DNA from: DATFEN01 sp035691285
GTDB lineage: Bacteria; Acidobacteriota; Vicinamibacteria; Fen-336
Length of the DNA stretch: 50,404 nt
Direction of reading: 5' to 3'
Assembly: GCA_035691285.1 (NCBI GenBank)
Contig: DASSJI010000012.1
Span: 1 to 50,404 of the forward strand
This document shows, one piece after another, positions 29,400 through 38,070 of this stretch; the stretch's first letter is position 1; each line of letters begins with the position of its first letter. The notes under the pieces were generated by a model. The model saw only the letters and a program-made list of their open reading frames with translations, did no database searches and had not been told where the DNA came from. The position numbers were made by a program, and so were the translations under genes.

Positions 29400-31703
29400 A
29401 TGAGCACCCGGACCGTGGGTGGGGACACCGCGCAGAAGGAGCTGTCCTACCGCAAGCGCCTCATCGAGATCGCCAACATGATCAACTCCGCGTCGAGCAT
29501 CCAGGACATCCTCGTCGACATCAAGGACAAGATGCTCGACCTGGTCGACGCCGAGCGCGTCACGATCTTCGCCCTCGACACCAAGAACCAGGAGCTGTTC
29601 TCCCTCGTCAAGGCCGGCAGCGAGGTGAAGGAGATCCGGGTCCCCAAGACGTTCGGATCGATCGCGGGCTTCACGGCCCTGTCGCGGAAGACGGCGAACA
29701 TCAAGAGCGCCTACGACGCGGCCGAGCTGACGCGCCTGCACCCGAACCTGAAGTTCGACTCCCGCTGGGACAAGGCCTCCGGCTTCCGCACGAACCAGGT
29801 CCTGGCCACGCCGATCCTGTTCGAGAAGTACCTCCTCGGCGTGCTCCAGCTCATCAACACCCGAGGCGGCAGCCCCTTCACGACCAAGGACGAGGGCGCG
29901 GCCGAGGAGCTGGCCAAGATCCTGGGCATCGCCTTCTACAACCAGCACCGCGCCGCGCGGAGCAACAAGCCGTCCAAGTTCGGCGCCCTGGTGGACAAGG
30001 GCCTGCTCTCCGAGAAGGACATCGAGAACGCGATCACCTCGGCGCGGGTGAACCAGGTGGACGTCTCGAAGATCCTGATCGAGGACTATCGCATCGCCAG
30101 GGATGAGATCCTCAAGGCCATGGCGCAGTTCTACAACTGCCAGGCCTGGGACCCGGCCGGCCGCGCCATCCCCGAGGACATCAAGGCGCGCCTCACGCCC
30201 GAGTTCCTGAAGAAGAACATGTGCGCGCCCATCGAGAAGAAGGAGGGCACGCTCCTCGTGGCCGTCGAGGATCCCTACGATCTCACGCGGCTGGACGCGA
30301 TCAAGGCCATGAACCTCGCGCCGCGCCACGACTTCCACGTCGGCATCCGCCAGGACATCCTCGACTACATCAATTCCAGCTACGGCATCCAGGGCGGGAC
30401 GTCACCCGAGGAGCAGGACCTGGGCCGCATCATCATGGAGCTGGGCTCGGGCGAGGAGGACGAGCTCGAAGGCGAGGAGTCCAAGGAGCCGGAGATCGAC
30501 GAGACCGACAGCGGCATCGTGAAGCTCGCCAACCAGATCATCATCGACGCGTACCACAAGGGCGCTTCGGACATCCACGTCGAGCCCTACGGCAAGCAGG
30601 CCCCCACCGTGATCCGGTTCCGCATCGACGGCGATTGCCAGAAGTACATCGAGATCCCGCCCGCCCACCGCAACGCCCTGGTGCAGCGCCTGAAGATCAT
30701 GTCGAAGCTGGACATCGCGGAGAAGCGCAAGCCCCAGGACGGGAAGATCCGCTTCAAGGGCCCGATGGGCAACATCGAGCTGCGCGTCGCCACCATCCCC
30801 ACCTCCGGCGGCAACGAGGACGTGGTGATGCGCATCCTCGCGGCCAGCAAGCCGCTGCCGCTCGAGCGCATGGGCTTCTCCGAGCGCAACCTGCGGGAGT
30901 TCAAGGGCATCCTCTCGAAGCCGTACGGCATCTGCCTGGTGGTCGGCCCCACCGGCTCGGGCAAGACGACGACGCTCCACTCGGGCCTCGGCTACATCAA
31001 CACCGTGGACATGAAGATCTGGACGGCCGAGGACCCCGTCGAGATCACCCAGGCGGGGTTGCGCCAGGTGCAGGTACACCCCAAGATCGACTTCACCTTC
31101 GCGGTCGCGATGCGCGCCTTCCTGCGCGCCGACCCCGACGTGATCATGGTCGGCGAGATGCGCGACCACGAGACGGCGGCGACCGGCATCGAGGCGTCGC
31201 TCACGGGCCACATGGTGCTCTCGACCCTGCACACCAACTCGGCGCCCGAGACGATCACCCGCCTCCTGGACATGGAGATCGACCCGTTCAACTTCGCCGA
31301 CGCGCTGCTCGGCATCCTCGCCCAGCGCCTCGTGCGCACGCTCTGCAAGGACTGCAAGGAGGCGTACAAGCCCTCGCAGGAGGAGTTCGCGGAGCTGATG
31401 GAGGAGTACGGCCTCGAGTGGTGGGACAAGCTCGGGATCAAGTACACCCCCGAGTTCACGCTTCACCGTCCCAAGGGCTGCCCCAGGTGCAACAACAGCG
31501 GCTACAAGGGCCGCATGGGCATCCACGAGCTCCTGCTCGCCACCGACGAGATGAAGCGCATGATCCAGAAGCGCGACCCGATCGAGAAGATGCGCAAGCA
31601 GGCGATCCAGGATGGCATGCGCACGCTGCTCCAGGACGGCATCGAGAAGGTCGTGGCGGGCCACACCGACTTCAAGCAGGTCCGAGCCGTCTGCATGAAG
31701 TAG
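29400..31703 (+). CDS. GAF-domain PilB/GspE-type assembly ATPase
   Basis: 767 residues, longer than typical PilB because of an N-terminal GAF domain (about residues 20-165). A GspE N-terminal/MshEN-type domain follows (about 190-327), then an acidic linker and the secretion ATPase core. The core has Walker A G516-P-T-G-S-G-K522-T-T, an Asp box and Walker B (D-P-D-V-I-M-V-G-E-M-R-D), a His box (H-M-V-L-S-T-L-H-T-N) and the zinc tetracysteine C649-x2-C652...C694-x2-C697. Such ATPases power type IV pilus or type II secretion assembly from the cytoplasm. A GAF domain suggests control by a small ligand or partner. The MshEN part could bind c-di-GMP, as in MshE. AGGAGG lies eight bases before the ATG. 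Confidence 0.92.
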   Translation: MSTRTVGGDTAQKELSYRKRLIEIANMINSASSIQDILVDIKDKMLDLVDAERVTIFALDTKNQELFSLVKAGSEVKEIRVPKTFGSIAGFTALSRKTANIKSAYDAAELTRLHPNLKFDSRWDKASGFRTNQVLATPILFEKYLLGVLQLINTRGGSPFTTKDEGAAEELAKILGIAFYNQHRAARSNKPSKFGALVDKGLLSEKDIENAITSARVNQVDVSKILIEDYRIARDEILKAMAQFYNCQAWDPAGRAIPEDIKARLTPEFLKKNMCAPIEKKEGTLLVAVEDPYDLTRLDAIKAMNLAPRHDFHVGIRQDILDYINSSYGIQGGTSPEEQDLGRIIMELGSGEEDELEGEESKEPEIDETDSGIVKLANQIIIDAYHKGASDIHVEPYGKQAPTVIRFRIDGDCQKYIEIPPAHRNALVQRLKIMSKLDIAEKRKPQDGKIRFKGPMGNIELRVATIPTSGGNEDVVMRILAASKPLPLERMGFSERNLREFKGILSKPYGICLVVGPTGSGKTTTLHSGLGYINTVDMKIWTAEDPVEITQAGLRQVQVHPKIDFTFAVAMRAFLRADPDVIMVGEMRDHETAATGIEASLTGHMVLSTLHTNSAPETITRLLDMEIDPFNFADALLGILAQRLVRTLCKDCKEAYKPSQEEFAELMEEYGLEWWDKLGIKYTPEFTLHRPKGCPRCNNSGYKGRMGIHELLLATDEMKRMIQKRDPIEKMRKQAIQDGMRTLLQDGIEKVVAGHTDFKQVRAVCMK

Positions 31704-31707
31704 CGAT

Positions 31708-32289
31708 CTAAGGCGCGCGCCGCGCGGCTTCCAGGTCCGTGCGGGCTCGCTCCAGGGCGTTCTTGACCGTGGCCTCGCCCTCGAGGACGCGCCCGTAGTT
31801 GCCCTCCTCGAAGGCGAGGAACAGCCCCGCGCCGCTGGCGCGCGCCGTCTTCATCACGGTCAGCATGCGCGACAGCGCGGCCCGATCCGCTCCCCGCGAC
31901 AAGACCGAATGCAGGTCCTCCAGGCCGTTCACCATGCCGTCGATCTCGTCCACGATGCGGCGGGCGCGGCGGCGGTCCTCCTCCCGGCTGACGAGGGCGC
32001 TGCGCTGGGCCTCGACCGCCGCGGCCCGGGCCAGGAGCGCCGCGCGGCGCGCCTTGAGCCCCTGGCCGGCCGCGGCGAGGCGGCGCGCCTCTTCGAGCCG
32101 GGCGAGAGCAGCCTTGAGCGCCTCCTGCTCGGCCTGCGCGCCGTACGCACGCGCCGTCTCGATCGCCTCTGCGGCGGAGCCGATGCGCTCGTCGGTCGTC
32201 GGGCCGATGATGCCGAGGGCCGGCAGCACCTTGAACCACAGGGCCATCGCCACGGCGAGGCCGAGGATCAGCGCGGCGAAGCTCCGCAT
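31708..32289 (-). CDS. Membrane-anchored coiled-coil protein (unknown)
   Basis: About 193 residues: an N-terminal transmembrane helix (A-L-I-L-G-L-A-V-A-M-A-L-W-F), then an Ala/Glu/Arg-rich region (residues 45-120) of heptad character, then a helical C-terminus with G-L-F-L-A-F-E-E-G-N-Y-G-R-V-L-E-G-E-A. No enzyme motif is visible and I do not recognise the family. ATG 32289 was preferred; GTG 32316 or 32313 would add eight or nine residues. It is convergent with the PilB-like gene (four bases between stops) and divergent from the small protein gene. Inner-membrane location is inferred. Confidence 0.68.
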   Translation of the reverse strand: MRSFAALILGLAVAMALWFKVLPALGIIGPTTDERIGSAAEAIETARAYGAQAEQEALKAALARLEEARRLAAAGQGLKARRAALLARAAAVEAQRSALVSREEDRRRARRIVDEIDGMVNGLEDLHSVLSRGADRAALSRMLTVMKTARASGAGLFLAFEEGNYGRVLEGEATVKNALERARTDLEAARRAP

Positions 32290-32340
32290 CGCCTGCACCA
32301 GCAGAGAGCTCACCACGCGAATTTACATCACACGGGCCGC

Positions 32341-32346
32341 TATAAT
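32341..32346 (+). promoter_or_regulatory. Consensus -10 element (TATAAT) for the small protein/symporter pair
   Basis: This is a perfect TATAAT in a 70% GC context. A TTTACA upstream (32322-32327) is only 13 bases away, too close for a standard promoter, so the -35 is unassigned. Six bases after the hexamer comes an in-frame GTG (32353), which would be leaderless; the ATG at 32386 is preceded by GGAAG and would have a short leader. On the other strand the overlapping TATAGC (32344-32339) could serve the divergent coiled-coil protein. Confidence 0.5.
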
Positions 32347-32385
32347 CGCCCCGTGGCCGGGTTCATCGGCGGAAGCGGCTCCGCG

Positions 32386-32619
32386 ATGGCGGCGCAGATC
32401 TGCGAGGGCTACATCCTCCTCAACAAGAACACGCTCCGGGGCTGGAACAGCGCCGATCTGCAGACCCTGCGCCACGAGATCGACAAGCTGCTGCGCGAGG
32501 TCCGCGCCACGGTGCCGCCCCAGGACGACGCCCAGCAGCAGCAGCACCGCAACCGCAAGATCGGCCGCCTCAGCTCCGCGATGCAGGTGGTCCAGGCCCA
32601 GATGACCGAAAAGCGGTGA
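32386..32619 (+). CDS. Small conserved-looking soluble protein (77 aa), coupled to the symporter gene
   Basis: A 77-residue protein (88 if it starts at GTG 32353). It begins A-A-Q-I-C-E-G-Y-I-L-L-N-K-N-T-L and continues with an amphipathic helix L-R-H-E-I-D-K-L-L-R-E-V-R-A, a Gln-rich turn and a second helix. There is no signal peptide or membrane segment. I recall similar short I-C-E-G-Y-I-L-L-N proteins in Acidobacteriota and Myxococcota without known function. Its TGA overlaps the symporter's GTG as GTGA, so the two are translationally coupled. Helical-hairpin shape suggests a protein-binding role. Confidence 0.68.
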   Translation: MAAQICEGYILLNKNTLRGWNSADLQTLRHEIDKLLREVRATVPPQDDAQQQQHRNRKIGRLSSAMQVVQAQMTEKR

Positions 32620-34055
32620 CGCTGGCGCCGTCAGCGGCCGCTGTCCTCGTCCTCTACCTCGCCGCGATCACGGCCTTCGGCTGGTGGCTCGGCCGGCGCG
32701 GGCGCTCCCTCCAGGCCTACTTCCTCGCCGGCCGGACGGTCCCGTGGTGGGCTGTTGCGGCGTGCGTCGTCGCCACCGAGACGAGCACGCTCACCTTCAT
32801 CGGGGCGCCTGGCCTCGCCTACGGCGGCGACTGGACCTTCCTCCAGCTCGCCCTGGGCTACGTCCTCGGCCGCGTGCTGATCGCGCTCGTCCTGCTGCCC
32901 GCCTATTTCCGGGGGCAGCTGTTCACGTCCTACGAGCTGCTCCAGGGCCGCTTCGGCGGAGGGGCCGTCCGTGCGACTTCGGCGGGGATCTTCCTGCTCT
33001 ATCGCAGCCTCGGCGACGGCATCCGCCTGCACGCCGCCGCGCTGGTGCTCTCGGTCGCGGCGGGCGTGCCCGAGTGGATGTGCATCGCGGCGCTCGGCCT
33101 GGCCATGATCGTGTACACCGAGGAGGGGGGCGTCGCCGCCACCGTCTGGACCGACGTGATCCAGATGTTCGTGTACCTCGCCGGTGCGGCGGGCTGCGCG
33201 ATCGCCCTCGCCGGGGCGCTGCCCGGCGGGGTCGCAGGCGCCCTCGAAGCCGCCGCGGCGGCGGGCAAGCTGCGCGTGCTCGACGCCTCGTTCGACCCGC
33301 AGGCGCCGTACACGATCTGGGCCGGGCTCATTGGCGGCGCCTTCCTCACCCTCGCCACGCACGGCACCGACCACTACCTCGTGCAGCGGCTGCTCGTGGC
33401 GCGGAGCCGGCGCGACGCCTCGATCGGCCTCGTGCTGTCGGGCGTCCTGGTCTTCGCGCAGTTCGCCCTGTTCCTCCTCCTCGGGACGCTGCTCTGGTCC
33501 CACTATCAGGGCCGCGCCTTCGCTCGCGGAGACGAGGTGCTCCCGACCTTCGTCTCGACCGGGCTGCCCGGCGCGCTCGCCGGCTTCGTCCTGGCGGCCA
33601 TCGTGGCGGCAGCGCTCTCGCCCTCGCTGAACTCGATGGCGTCCACCACGCTCCGCGACTTCTGGCTTCCCTACGTGAACCCGGCCGCGGACGAGGCGGC
33701 CCAGGTGCGCCTGGGGAGAGCGTTCACGGTGTTCTGGGGCGCCCTCCAGATGGGCGTAGCCCTGCTCGCCCAGGACGTGGACTCGGCCTTGAGCGAAGGC
33801 TTGGCCGCCCTGGGCTACGCGTCCGGCCCCACGGTCGGCGCCTTCCTGCTGGCCGTACTGACGCGCCGCGCCGACGCGCGCGGAACGATCACGGGAATGC
33901 TCGCCGGCCTCCTGGTCAGCCTGGCCTGCGGCAAGCTCGCCGAGCTCGCCCTCGGCGCGCCCTTGGTGGCCTGGACCTGGAACGTCGCGGTCGGAGCGGT
34001 CGTGACGTTCGCGGTGGGCGTAGCGGCGAGCCGCCATCGCGCGCCGGCTCAGTAG
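32616..34055 (+). CDS. Sodium/solute symporter (SSS family)
   Basis: A 479-residue permease with about thirteen membrane helices. Family features include G-R-R-G-R-S-L-Q-A-Y-F-L-A-G-R-T-V-P-W-W, A-T-E-T-S-T-L-T-F-I-G-A-P-G and the late A-L-S-P-S-L-N-S-M-A-S-T-T-L-R-D-F-W, where Ser/Thr residues help form the second sodium site. The substrate is unknown; family members carry sugars, sialic acids, amino acids, vitamins and monocarboxylates. It starts at GTG overlapping the small protein gene and converges with a seven-base overlap on the NamZ operon. That neighbourhood makes an amino sugar or sialic-acid-like substrate attractive, but this is inference. Confidence 0.87.
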   Translation: MTLAPSAAAVLVLYLAAITAFGWWLGRRGRSLQAYFLAGRTVPWWAVAACVVATETSTLTFIGAPGLAYGGDWTFLQLALGYVLGRVLIALVLLPAYFRGQLFTSYELLQGRFGGGAVRATSAGIFLLYRSLGDGIRLHAAALVLSVAAGVPEWMCIAALGLAMIVYTEEGGVAATVWTDVIQMFVYLAGAAGCAIALAGALPGGVAGALEAAAAAGKLRVLDASFDPQAPYTIWAGLIGGAFLTLATHGTDHYLVQRLLVARSRRDASIGLVLSGVLVFAQFALFLLLGTLLWSHYQGRAFARGDEVLPTFVSTGLPGALAGFVLAAIVAAALSPSLNSMASTTLRDFWLPYVNPAADEAAQVRLGRAFTVFWGALQMGVALLAQDVDSALSEGLAALGYASGPTVGAFLLAVLTRRADARGTITGMLAGLLVSLACGKLAELALGAPLVAWTWNVAVGAVVTFAVGVAASRHRAPAQ

Positions 34056-35218
34056 AGCAGCGCCCTCTCCCGCTCGCGGCGGAAGCGCTCGACGGCCGCG
34101 GCGTCCTTCGCCAGGATCGCGTCCGCGCTCTCGCCGCGCTCCAGCGCCTCGCGGACACGGCGGGTGCCGAGGAGGGCGTCGAGGGCCACGCCTTCGCCGC
34201 GCCACTCGAAGCCCCGCTGCGCCCGCGCGGCGCGCAGCAGGTTCAGGCCGAACGCGTACGGCCGCAGCGCCTCGGAGCTCCGGACGGAGAGGCGCAGACC
34301 ATGGCAGAGCGCATCGCGGTGCTTCGGCGCGGGGTCCGCTTCCCCGGAACGGGGCGTGAACTCGGCCAGCTCCAGGGACAGGCCGAACGCGGCGGCGTCC
34401 ACCCCGCGCGCCAGCGAGACGGCATCCAGCCCAGGCGCCCCGAACAGCAGGAACGGCGTCTCCGTGCCGCGGCCCTCCGAAAGGCTCGTCGCCTCCAGGA
34501 GCGCCGTGCCCGGATAGACGAGGGCGGCTTCCGACGACCTCAAGTTGGGCGACGGCGCCGTCCAGACGCGGCCCGTGTCCACCCAGCGCATCGAGCGGCG
34601 CCAGCCCCGCATCGGCACCACCGTGACGCGCGCGGGGCGCGGCGAGCGGTGTGCCGCGAGCCGTGCCAGCTCGCCGAGGGTCAGCCCGTGGATCAAGGGA
34701 CCGGGCGCGAGGCTCAGGAGCGAGCGCGCCGTCGTGGCGTCCGCCTCGGGTCCCTCGACGAGCACGCCGCCGAGCGGATTCGGGCGGTCGAGCACGACGA
34801 GCTCCACGCCGGCATCCGCCGCGGCCTCGAAACACAGGAGCAGCGTGCTGGCGTACGTGTAGAAGCGGACGCCTGCGTCCTGGAGGTCCACCACGAGCGC
34901 GTCGAGCCCGCGCAGGTCCTCGCGCGTCGGCGCCTGTCGCGTGCCGTGGAGGCTGACGACCGGCAGCCCGGCCTCCCGGCCGTCGGCAACGGCCTCTCCC
35001 GCCGCCGCGCGGCTGCGCCATCCATGCTCGGGCGCGAACAGCCTCGAGACCAATGCCCCCCGCGCCTGCAGCACGTCGAGGGCGTGGCGCCCGTCGAGCG
35101 CCACCGACGCCGCGTGCGCGACGAGGCCGACGCGCCGGCCACGGAGCGGCGCGCCTCCCGCGGCTTCGACGGCGTCGAGGCCGGCCAGGACGGCGCCGGC
35201 CAGCACCGCCTGGATCAC
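34049..35218 (-). CDS. namZ: NamZ-type exo-beta-N-acetylmuramidase (DUF1343, GH171)
   Basis: 389 residues with the DUF1343 landmarks: G-R-R-V-G-L-V-A-H-A-A-S-V, F-A-P-E-H-G-W-R, D-L-Q-D-A-G-V-R-F-Y-T-Y, D-R-P-N-P-L-G-G, and P-S-P-N-L-R-S...Y-P-G-T-A-L-L-E-A-T-S-L-S-E-G-R-G-T. Characterised members release terminal N-acetylmuramic acid from peptidoglycan fragments. The domain begins almost at the GTG start and no convincing signal peptide precedes it, unlike secreted family members, so this copy may act in the cytoplasm or be exported atypically. The start overlaps the upstream stop as GTGA. It is the last gene of a four-gene operon with a NagZ-type enzyme, which would remove GlcNAc, so the two activities complement each other. 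Confidence 0.84.
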   Translation of the reverse strand: MIQAVLAGAVLAGLDAVEAAGGAPLRGRRVGLVAHAASVALDGRHALDVLQARGALVSRLFAPEHGWRSRAAAGEAVADGREAGLPVVSLHGTRQAPTREDLRGLDALVVDLQDAGVRFYTYASTLLLCFEAAADAGVELVVLDRPNPLGGVLVEGPEADATTARSLLSLAPGPLIHGLTLGELARLAAHRSPRPARVTVVPMRGWRRSMRWVDTGRVWTAPSPNLRSSEAALVYPGTALLEATSLSEGRGTETPFLLFGAPGLDAVSLARGVDAAAFGLSLELAEFTPRSGEADPAPKHRDALCHGLRLSVRSSEALRPYAFGLNLLRAARAQRGFEWRGEGVALDALLGTRRVREALERGESADAILAKDAAAVERFRRERERALLY

Positions 35219-38070
35219 GGAGCGTCCAGGGCCCGGACCACCGCGTCGGCCACCGCCGCGCGCACGACCTTGGGGACGGCGTCGTTCGCCCGCGTGGGAT
35301 GGACGCGGTTCGTGAGGAGGATGACGAAGAGCTGCCGCTCCGGGTCGATCCACAGCGAGGTGCCGGTGAAGCCCGTGTGGCCGAAGGAGCTGGGCGAGAG
35401 CAGGCTGCCCGCCGACGAGCCCGGCGACGGCGTGTCCCAGCCGAGGGCGCGGCTCGAGCCGGCGATCCCGGCGCGGCGCGTGAAGCGCTCGACGGTCTCG
35501 CGGGACACGATGCGCCGATGGTCGTACACGCCGCCGTTGAGCATCATCTGGGCGAAGCGCGCGAGGTCGGGCGCCGTGCCGAACAGCCCCGCGTGAGCCG
35601 AGACGCCGCCCATGGCGAAGGCGTTCTCGTCGTGGACCTCGCCCCGCAGCACGCGCCCGCGCCACGGGTCGTCCTCGGTAGGCGCGATGCGGGGGTGGAG
35701 CTCCGCTCCCGGCCTGAACAGCGTGTCCTTCATGCCCAGCGGGTCCAGGATGCGCCGGCGCGCGAAGGCGTCGAGGGACTCCCCCGCCACGCGTTCCAGC
35801 ACCTCGCCGAGCAGGATCTCGCCGAGATCGCTGTACACCGACTTCGCGTCGGGCTCGTAGACGAGGTCCATCTTCTGGATTCGGTCGAGGTAGGCGGCCT
35901 TGCCGCTGAGCTCCTTGTAGAGCGGAGCCACCGCCTCGAGCCCCGCCGAGTGCGTGAGCAGATGGCGGACCGCCACGCGGTCCTTCGCGCCGCCGCGGAA
36001 GCGCGGAAGGAAAGCCGACAGCGGCTTCTCGATGTCGAGACGGCCCTCGTCGACCAGGATCATCGCCATGGTCGCGCCGACGACGACCTTGGTGAGGCTC
36101 GCGAGGTCGTAGAGCGTCTCGGCTTCGACATCCGGCGCGCCCTCGTCGTACGAGAGGCGCCCGAAGGCCTTGAGGCGCACCAGGGCGGAGTCGCGGCCGA
36201 CGGCCAGCACCGCGCCGGGATAGGCCTTGTCCGCGAGAAAGGCCTCGACGACACGGTCCACGTCCGCGAGCCCGCTCGAGCGGAAGCCGACCTCTTCGGG
36301 CGGCGCTGTCCGCAGGCTCATCGCGCGCCTCGGCAGGGTGAGGCCATGGCCATAAGCATAGAGGCCCGGAAGCGTGACCGGGAGCCGGCCGTGGACCTCG
36401 AACTCGCCGAACAGCGCGCCGATGGCGGCGCGCTGGCTCGACTCGGCGCCGCCGTACGCGCACAGGTAGGCGGCCACCTCAGGGAACTGACGCAGCAGGT
36501 AGGGGCTGCCGAACGAGACCACGACGACCGGCGTGCCGCTCTGCGACAGGTCGCGGATGAGGCGCGCGTGGCTCGGCGACATGTCGGCGGTTCCCTTCGA
36601 GGCGCCCACGCGCACGAACGCCGACACGACGACGTGGGTGAACTCGCCGGCGCGGGCGGCGAGCTCGGCGGCCGTCTCTTCGGACACCTCGGGACCGAAC
36701 GCGCGGGTCTCGGTCGGGATCCGGCGTTCCTCGAGCTCGTCCTCCGGGTAGCCCTGGATCAGCTCGTTGCGCACGTCGCTCGAGAGCACGAGATGCAGGA
36801 CGCGCAGCCGCGTCTCGGAGCGGAGCGGCAGCACGCCGCCGTCGTTCCTCAACAGCGTGATCGAGTCCCGGGCCAGGGCGAACGCGCGCTCGACGTCCTC
36901 GGGTCGTCCGACCCGCGTCGCGAGCCCCTTCGTCTCGACGAGGCGCTGGCGGTCGAGGCCGAGGCGCTCCTTCGCCTCGAGCACCCGGAGCGCCGCGGCC
37001 TCGACGCGCTCGGCCGGAAGCTCGCCTTCCCTGACGGCCCGCACGAGGGCCGCCACGGCGACCGCGGGGTCCGGCGGCAGCAGCACCACGTCGGCGCCGG
37101 CCTTGACCGCCCTCACGACCGCCTCCCCCGACCAGGCCGCCCTGGCGCCGGCCATCTCGATCGCGTCGGTGACCACCAGCCCCGCGAAGCCCAGCTCCTC
37201 CCGCAGGAAACGGCCGACCGGAGCCGACTGGCTGGCCGGGACTCCGCTCGGATCGAGGGCCGGCACCGCGATGTGGCCGAGCATCACCGCGTCGACGCCC
37301 GCGTCGAGGTCGCGCCGGAACGGCAGCAGCTCGACGGCGCGCAGCCGCTCGAGGCCCGCGTGGATCGAGGCCACCTGCAGGTGGCTGTCGACACCCGTGT
37401 CGCCGTGGCCCGGGAAGTGCTTCGCGGTCGTGAGCAGGCCGCCCGCGCGCGCGCCCTGGATGAACGCCGCCGAGAGCCGCGCGACCTGCTCGGGGTCCTC
37501 GCCGAAGGAGCGGATGTTGATGATGGGGTTCGCGGGGTTGTTGTTGACGTCGGCCACGGGCGCGAAGGTCCAGTGCACGCCCAGCGCCCGCGCCTCCCGC
37601 GCGGTCACCTCGCCGGAGAAGCGCGCCGCCTCGACGGAGCGCGTGGCCCCGATCGCCATGGCGTAGGGCAGCGGCGCCACGCCGCGCCGGATGCGGAACG
37701 CGACGCCGCGCTCGAAGTCGCTGGCCACGAGGAGCGGAACCTTGGCCGACTGTTGCAGGTCGTTGAGGACCCGCGGCAGCGTCTCTACATCCGACTCGAA
37801 TGCGACCAGGCTGCCCACCCCAAGCTCGGCGACCTGGGCAGCCGTCCGCTTCGCCTCCGGCGATCGCGCGTTCCTGAACACGCCGGACACCCGGACGCCG
37901 ACGAGCTGGGCGGTCTTCTCCTCGAGGCTGAGGCCGGCGAGCGTCTTCTTCGCCCAGCGCAGCGCGGGCTGCGGCGAGGGCGGCGCGTCGGGAGCGGCGG
38001 GCGGACCCGGCCTCCGGCAGGCGACCGTCGCGGCTGCGAGGGCGGCGACCAGGAGCCGCCGCCCGCTCAT
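35215..38070 (-). CDS. GH3 NagZ-type beta-N-acetylglucosaminidase fused to a serine beta-lactamase-like domain (lipoprotein)
   Basis: 951 residues. A lipobox ends at C18. Residues about 40-380 are a GH3 domain with the NagZ signature K217-H-F-P-G-H222-G-D-T-G-V-D228-S-H230, including the His/Asp acid-base pair, and nucleophile D302 (V-V-T-D-A-I-E-M). A GH3 C-terminal-like domain follows (to about 590). Residues about 600-951 are a class C beta-lactamase/penicillin-binding fold with S658-L-T-K661, a Y-S-D motif and H-T-G in place of K-T-G. The fusion would remove GlcNAc from muropeptides and perhaps hydrolyse or bind the peptide part. Similar fusions are known in Bacteroidetes. Overlaps with both neighbours are four bases. 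Confidence 0.9.
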   Translation of the reverse strand: MSGRRLLVAALAAATVACRRPGPPAAPDAPPSPQPALRWAKKTLAGLSLEEKTAQLVGVRVSGVFRNARSPEAKRTAAQVAELGVGSLVAFESDVETLPRVLNDLQQSAKVPLLVASDFERGVAFRIRRGVAPLPYAMAIGATRSVEAARFSGEVTAREARALGVHWTFAPVADVNNNPANPIINIRSFGEDPEQVARLSAAFIQGARAGGLLTTAKHFPGHGDTGVDSHLQVASIHAGLERLRAVELLPFRRDLDAGVDAVMLGHIAVPALDPSGVPASQSAPVGRFLREELGFAGLVVTDAIEMAGARAAWSGEAVVRAVKAGADVVLLPPDPAVAVAALVRAVREGELPAERVEAAALRVLEAKERLGLDRQRLVETKGLATRVGRPEDVERAFALARDSITLLRNDGGVLPLRSETRLRVLHLVLSSDVRNELIQGYPEDELEERRIPTETRAFGPEVSEETAAELAARAGEFTHVVVSAFVRVGASKGTADMSPSHARLIRDLSQSGTPVVVVSFGSPYLLRQFPEVAAYLCAYGGAESSQRAAIGALFGEFEVHGRLPVTLPGLYAYGHGLTLPRRAMSLRTAPPEEVGFRSSGLADVDRVVEAFLADKAYPGAVLAVGRDSALVRLKAFGRLSYDEGAPDVEAETLYDLASLTKVVVGATMAMILVDEGRLDIEKPLSAFLPRFRGGAKDRVAVRHLLTHSAGLEAVAPLYKELSGKAAYLDRIQKMDLVYEPDAKSVYSDLGEILLGEVLERVAGESLDAFARRRILDPLGMKDTLFRPGAELHPRIAPTEDDPWRGRVLRGEVHDENAFAMGGVSAHAGLFGTAPDLARFAQMMLNGGVYDHRRIVSRETVERFTRRAGIAGSSRALGWDTPSPGSSAGSLLSPSSFGHTGFTGTSLWIDPERQLFVILLTNRVHPTRANDAVPKVVRAAVADAVVRALDAP

